A DNA stretch of 8,651 bases from Flavobacteriales bacterium (GTDB lineage: Bacteria; Bacteroidota; Bacteroidia; Flavobacteriales_D; Crocinitomicaceae): the NCBI GenBank assembly GCA_947462695.1, contig CANHQC010000071.1, positions 1 through 8,651 of the forward strand, written 5' to 3'. Below the pieces are notes generated by a model that saw only the letters and a program-made list of their open reading frames with translations, was not told the origin of the DNA and made no database searches. The position numbers were made by a program, and so were the translations under genes. Positions 5,935-8,651 of this stretch are shown here, piece after piece. Numbering within the stretch: the stretch's first letter is position 1; each line of letters begins with the position of its first letter.

Positions 5935-5942
5935 CTATTTAT

Positions 5943-7886
5943 TTAAACATTCGTCGCTAATTCGGAATCAATGGCCTGCTGAACGAGCTCGGCAAAAGCA
6001 TCAACTGTCATGGCTCCTTTGTCTCCTTCACCTCTTTGGCGAACGGCAACCTGATCCATTTCAGCTTCTTTTTCACCTACAATCAACATAAACGGTACTT
6101 TGCTCAGCTCAGCTTCGCGTATTTTTTTACCGATTTTTTCGTTCCGATCGTCAACGAATCCGCGAATATCGTAATTATTTAGCAATTGCAAAACTTTTTC
6201 AGCGTAGCTGTTGTACTTATCAGATATCGGTAAGACTGCAAATTGTTCAACAGCTAACCACAATGGGAAGTCTCCTGCACAATGTTCCAATAATACAGCA
6301 ACAAAGCGTTCCATGGAACCAAAAGGCGCACGGTGAATCATTACCGGACGGTGTTTCTGGTTGTCAGCACCAACGTATTCCAATTCAAATCGCTCAGGTA
6401 AATTGTAATCTACTTGAATAGTCCCCAACTGCCATTCACGTCCCAATGCATCTTGAACCATGAAGTCTAACTTCGGTCCGTAGAAAGCCGCTTCACCATA
6501 CGCAACTACTGTTGGCAATTCTTTTTCAGCCGCTGCTTCTATGATCGCACGTTCGGCTTTTTCCCAGTTTTCGTCGCTTCCAATGTATTTCGTTGGATTT
6601 TCAGGATCACGCAAGGAGATTTGTGCTTTGAAATTCTTGAAGTCCAACGTTTTCAACACATACAAAACGATGTCAATGACGTTCTTGAATTCATCCTTCA
6701 CTTGCTCTTGCATGCAGAAGATGTGCGCATCGTCTTGCGTAAATCCACGAACGCGCGTTAATCCGTGCAATTCACCCGATTGCTCGTAGCGATAAACCGT
6801 TCCAAATTCTGCGAATCGTGCAGGTAAGTCTTTGTATGAACGCGGTTTTGCCTTAAATATCTCACAGTGGTGCGGACAGTTCATCGGCTTGAGGTAGAAT
6901 TCTTCATCCACATCCGGCGTGCGAATGGGTTGAAACGAATCTGCTCCATATTTGGCATAGTGACCTGATGTCACATAAAGTTCTTTGTTTCCGATGTGGG
7001 GGGTAATGACTTGATCGTACCCGGCTTTACGTTGGGCTTTTTTCAAGAAGTTCTCCAATCGTTCGCGCAATGCAGCTCCTTTTGGTAACCACATGGGAAG
7101 TCCTTGACCAACTTTTTGAGAGAATGTAAATAACTCGAGTTCTTTCCCAAGTTTACGGTGGTCGCGTTTTTTCGCTTCTTCTAATCGTTCAAGGTATTCG
7201 GTTAGATCGGCTTGTTTGGTAAACGTGATTCCGTAAATGCGTGTAAGTTGCTTGTTTTTTTCGTCACCTTTCCAGTATGCACCGGCGATGGACATTAGTT
7301 TTACCGCTTTGATGAATCCGGTATCTGGGATATGCGGACCTCTACATAAATCGGTAAAATTACCTTGCGTATAGAACGTGATGCTACCGTCTTCCAGTCC
7401 ATCAATCAATTCCAATTTGTATGGATCTTGTTTCTCGGTAAAGTAGGCGAGTGCGTCTGATTTCGAAACTTCCTTGCGAACAAATACCAATTTTTCTTTC
7501 GCCAATTCCTTCATTTTCTGCTCGATTTTCTCGAGGTCTTTTTCGGAAATGGTGTAGTCCATGAAATCCACATCGTAATAGAATCCATTGGCAATTGGTG
7601 GACCGATCGCTAGTTTGATTCCAGGATAATGAAACTCCAACGCCTCAGCCATTAAGTGAGCAGATGAGTGCCACATGGTCGATTTGCCTTCATCGTCGTT
7701 CCATGTTAGTAGCTGAAGTGAACAGTCCGAAGACAAGGCACGTGAGGCGTCAATCACTTCACCATTAACTTTAGCTGCAAGTACATTTCGTGCCAATCCT
7801 TCAGAAATGGACTTGGCGATATCCAATGAGCTGGTTCCGGCTTCAACCGTACGAATGGATCCGTCTGGAAGGGTTACATTGATCAT
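5943..7886 (-). CDS. thrS: threonyl-tRNA synthetase
   Basis: A 647-residue class II synthetase that charges tRNA-Thr. Domains in order: TGS (1-62), the editing domain with HSSAH (H73, H77) and LCRGPH (C181, H185), the catalytic core (about 250-540), and the HGTP anticodon-binding domain (about 547-640). The zinc ligands expected to hold threonine are present: C337 in MNCPHH, H388 in QDDAHIF and H518 in MIHRAPFGS. Motif 2 is around [17 protein letters not shown], and motif 3 is [10 protein letters not shown]. Serine mischarged to tRNA-Thr should be cleared by the intact editing site. The start is ATG 7886. The frame runs on to a TTG at 7952, but this would add 22 unrelated residues and lies upstream of the promoter at 7905-7934. 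First gene of the translation operon. The E. coli-type mRNA operator was not identified, and the leader is only about 13 nt. Confidence 0.98.
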   Translation of the reverse strand: MINVTLPDGSIRTVEAGTSSLDIAKSISEGLARNVLAAKVNGEVIDASRALSSDCSLQLLTWNDDEGKSTMWHSSAHLMAEALEFHYPGIKLAIGPPIANGFYYDVDFMDYTISEKDLEKIEQKMKELAKEKLVFVRKEVSKSDALAYFTEKQDPYKLELIDGLEDGSITFYTQGNFTDLCRGPHIPDTGFIKAVKLMSIAGAYWKGDEKNKQLTRIYGITFTKQADLTEYLERLEEAKKRDHRKLGKELELFTFSQKVGQGLPMWLPKGAALRERLENFLKKAQRKAGYDQVITPHIGNKELYVTSGHYAKYGADSFQPIRTPDVDEEFYLKPMNCPHHCEIFKAKPRSYKDLPARFAEFGTVYRYEQSGELHGLTRVRGFTQDDAHIFCMQEQVKDEFKNVIDIVLYVLKTLDFKNFKAQISLRDPENPTKYIGSDENWEKAERAIIEAAAEKELPTVVAYGEAAFYGPKLDFMVQDALGREWQLGTIQVDYNLPERFELEYVGADNQKHRPVMIHRAPFGSMERFVAVLLEHCAGDFPLWLAVEQFAVLPISDKYNSYAEKVLQLLNNYDIRGFVDDRNEKIGKKIREAELSKVPFMLIVGEKEAEMDQVAVRQRGEGDKGAMTVDAFAELVQQAIDSELATNV

Positions 7887-7904
7887 GTTCAAAAAATTAG
7901 CATG

Positions 7905-7934
7905 CAAATATAGTGAATCGCCTGAATTTTCGAA
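7905..7934 (-). promoter_or_regulatory. promoter of the thrS operon
   Basis: On the minus strand TATATTTG (7912-7905) matches the Bacteroidota -7 consensus TAnnTTTG perfectly. TTC at 7934-7932, one base from the -33 TTG, lies 19 bp upstream. Transcription should start near 7899, giving a leader of about 13 nt before ATG 7886. This also rules out the longer TTG start at 7952. Confidence 0.75.
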
Positions 7935-8033
7935 CCCTTTAGCGTTTTTCAACGAATGAAAGCGTGCAGTTCTTCAATGTGAATCGTTTTTACTGTTTTT
8001 TTGTACTTGATTCGTCCATATGAACCTGCCTTT

Positions 8034-8651
8034 ATGCTTTTACGAAATCGACCGTTTCTTGGGTTAACCTGTTCCTTATCTGCCGGGATTTTCATCGGTT
8101 ATTTTTGGATTGTTCCGCTTGTTATTGCCCTCTTTTTATTTCTACTATACGCATTGGCTATTGTCATTAGTCACCGAATCAATTCATTGCGGCGTTTTTT
8201 TGATGTATTTGCGTGTTTGATAGTCGTTGTTTTTGGAATCATTTTAATGCAAGATGCATCCGGAAACTGGCGGCAAAATGCAGTGGTTGAAAACTATCAA
8301 GTTGGACAAACGGTGATTGTTCGCGTGGAAGAAGTAGGAGACCTGAAAAAGGAATGGGTAAAATGTACAGCGAAAATTGATTCATTAGTTGTCGATTCAG
8401 TGCCCGTAAAAGTCAATGAAAAGTTGGTTGTCTTTTTTCAGCACCCACCGAGAAAGCTAGCTAGTGGCGACCAATTCGAAATTAGCTCTTCGCTCGAATG
8501 GATTCAGAACAAAGGCAATCCTGGCGAATTCGATGCCGCGCATTACTGGAATTCAAAAGGTTATCGATTGATGACGTTCGCAGGCAAACACGACTTTGAA
8601 TATGTTCGATCCCAAGCACTTCCTATTTGGGAGATGTGGATGAATCAATTG
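8034..8651 (+). CDS. ComEC/Rec2 family DNA-uptake channel, N-terminal part
   Basis: An open frame of 206 codons runs off the right edge without a stop. Two closely spaced hydrophobic segments (about 8-23 and 25-46) and a third (about 55-73) are followed by a soluble region (about 80-185) of the DUF4131 type. Its hallmark NPGEFDAAHYWNSKGY is at 162-177. ComEC forms the inner-membrane channel that passes single-stranded DNA into the cytoplasm during natural transformation. The competence membrane domain and any C-terminal metallo-beta-lactamase domain would lie beyond the window. The start is ATG 8034, with an in-frame stop at 7980-7982. In-frame TTG codons at 8001 and 8007 are weaker options. 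It is divergent from thrS across 147 bp. I saw no convincing promoter for it. Confidence 0.9.
   Translation, partial: MLLRNRPFLGLTCSLSAGIFIGYFWIVPLVIALFLFLLYALAIVISHRINSLRRFFDVFACLIVVVFGIILMQDASGNWRQNAVVENYQVGQTVIVRVEEVGDLKKEWVKCTAKIDSLVVDSVPVKVNEKLVVFFQHPPRKLASGDQFEISSSLEWIQNKGNPGEFDAAHYWNSKGYRLMTFAGKHDFEYVRSQALPIWEMWMNQL

Noticed and set aside
7887..7952. Longer thrS start (TTG at 7952)
   Set aside because: It adds 22 residues unlike any TGS domain and lies upstream of a strong promoter match.
8020..8067. ATG at 8020 as comEC start
   Set aside because: That frame stops after 15 codons; the ComEC frame begins at ATG 8034.

Overview
The window looks like a chromosomal segment of a Bacteroidota bacterium, most likely Flavobacteriales. 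Four things suggest this: a type IX secretion (T9SS) type A sorting domain, a lipid-poor trio of exported Bacteroidota-style surface proteins, a near-consensus Bacteroidota promoter (TAnnTTTG at -7, TTG-like at -33), and AT-rich hairpin terminators with the AAAATCCCG/CGGGATTTT stem. No genus can be assigned from the sequence alone.

Layout, left to right. Positions 1-116 hold a 32-bp phased array of CTTCAA motifs leading into a plus-strand AAA+ ATPase of the AAA_14/DUF4143 type (117-1268). Positions 1269-1534 have no gene but are full of structure: purine-rich word repeats starting at the ATPase stop codon, a branched hairpin, and two exact ACTTCAATCATT repeats around a palindrome. Minus-strand genes follow from 1586 to 4523. 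Read in their own direction they are a small T9SS cargo protein, a small outer-membrane beta-barrel, and a 604-residue secreted tail-fibre-like protein. They are packed as one operon (3-nt gap, then a 32-nt overlap), with a candidate promoter at the front and a strong terminator at the end.

Next is the conserved translation operon on the minus strand, thrS - infC - rpmI - rplT (7886 down to 4631). It has a good promoter upstream of thrS, an 8-nt thrS-infC gap, a repeat-filled infC-rpmI spacer, a structured rpmI-rplT spacer, and a terminator almost identical to that of the surface operon. At the right edge a divergent plus-strand gene begins (8034 onward). It encodes the N-terminal part of a ComEC/Rec2 DNA-uptake channel and is cut by the window end.

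The translation operon and comEC are ordinary core genes. The least explained part is the left 1.5 kb. There, five exact ACTTCAAT motifs flank one DUF4143 ATPase gene (three before, two after) and I found none elsewhere in the window. This makes the gene and its repeats the best candidate for an undescribed self-regulated or repeat-associated unit, though its function cannot be read from the sequence.
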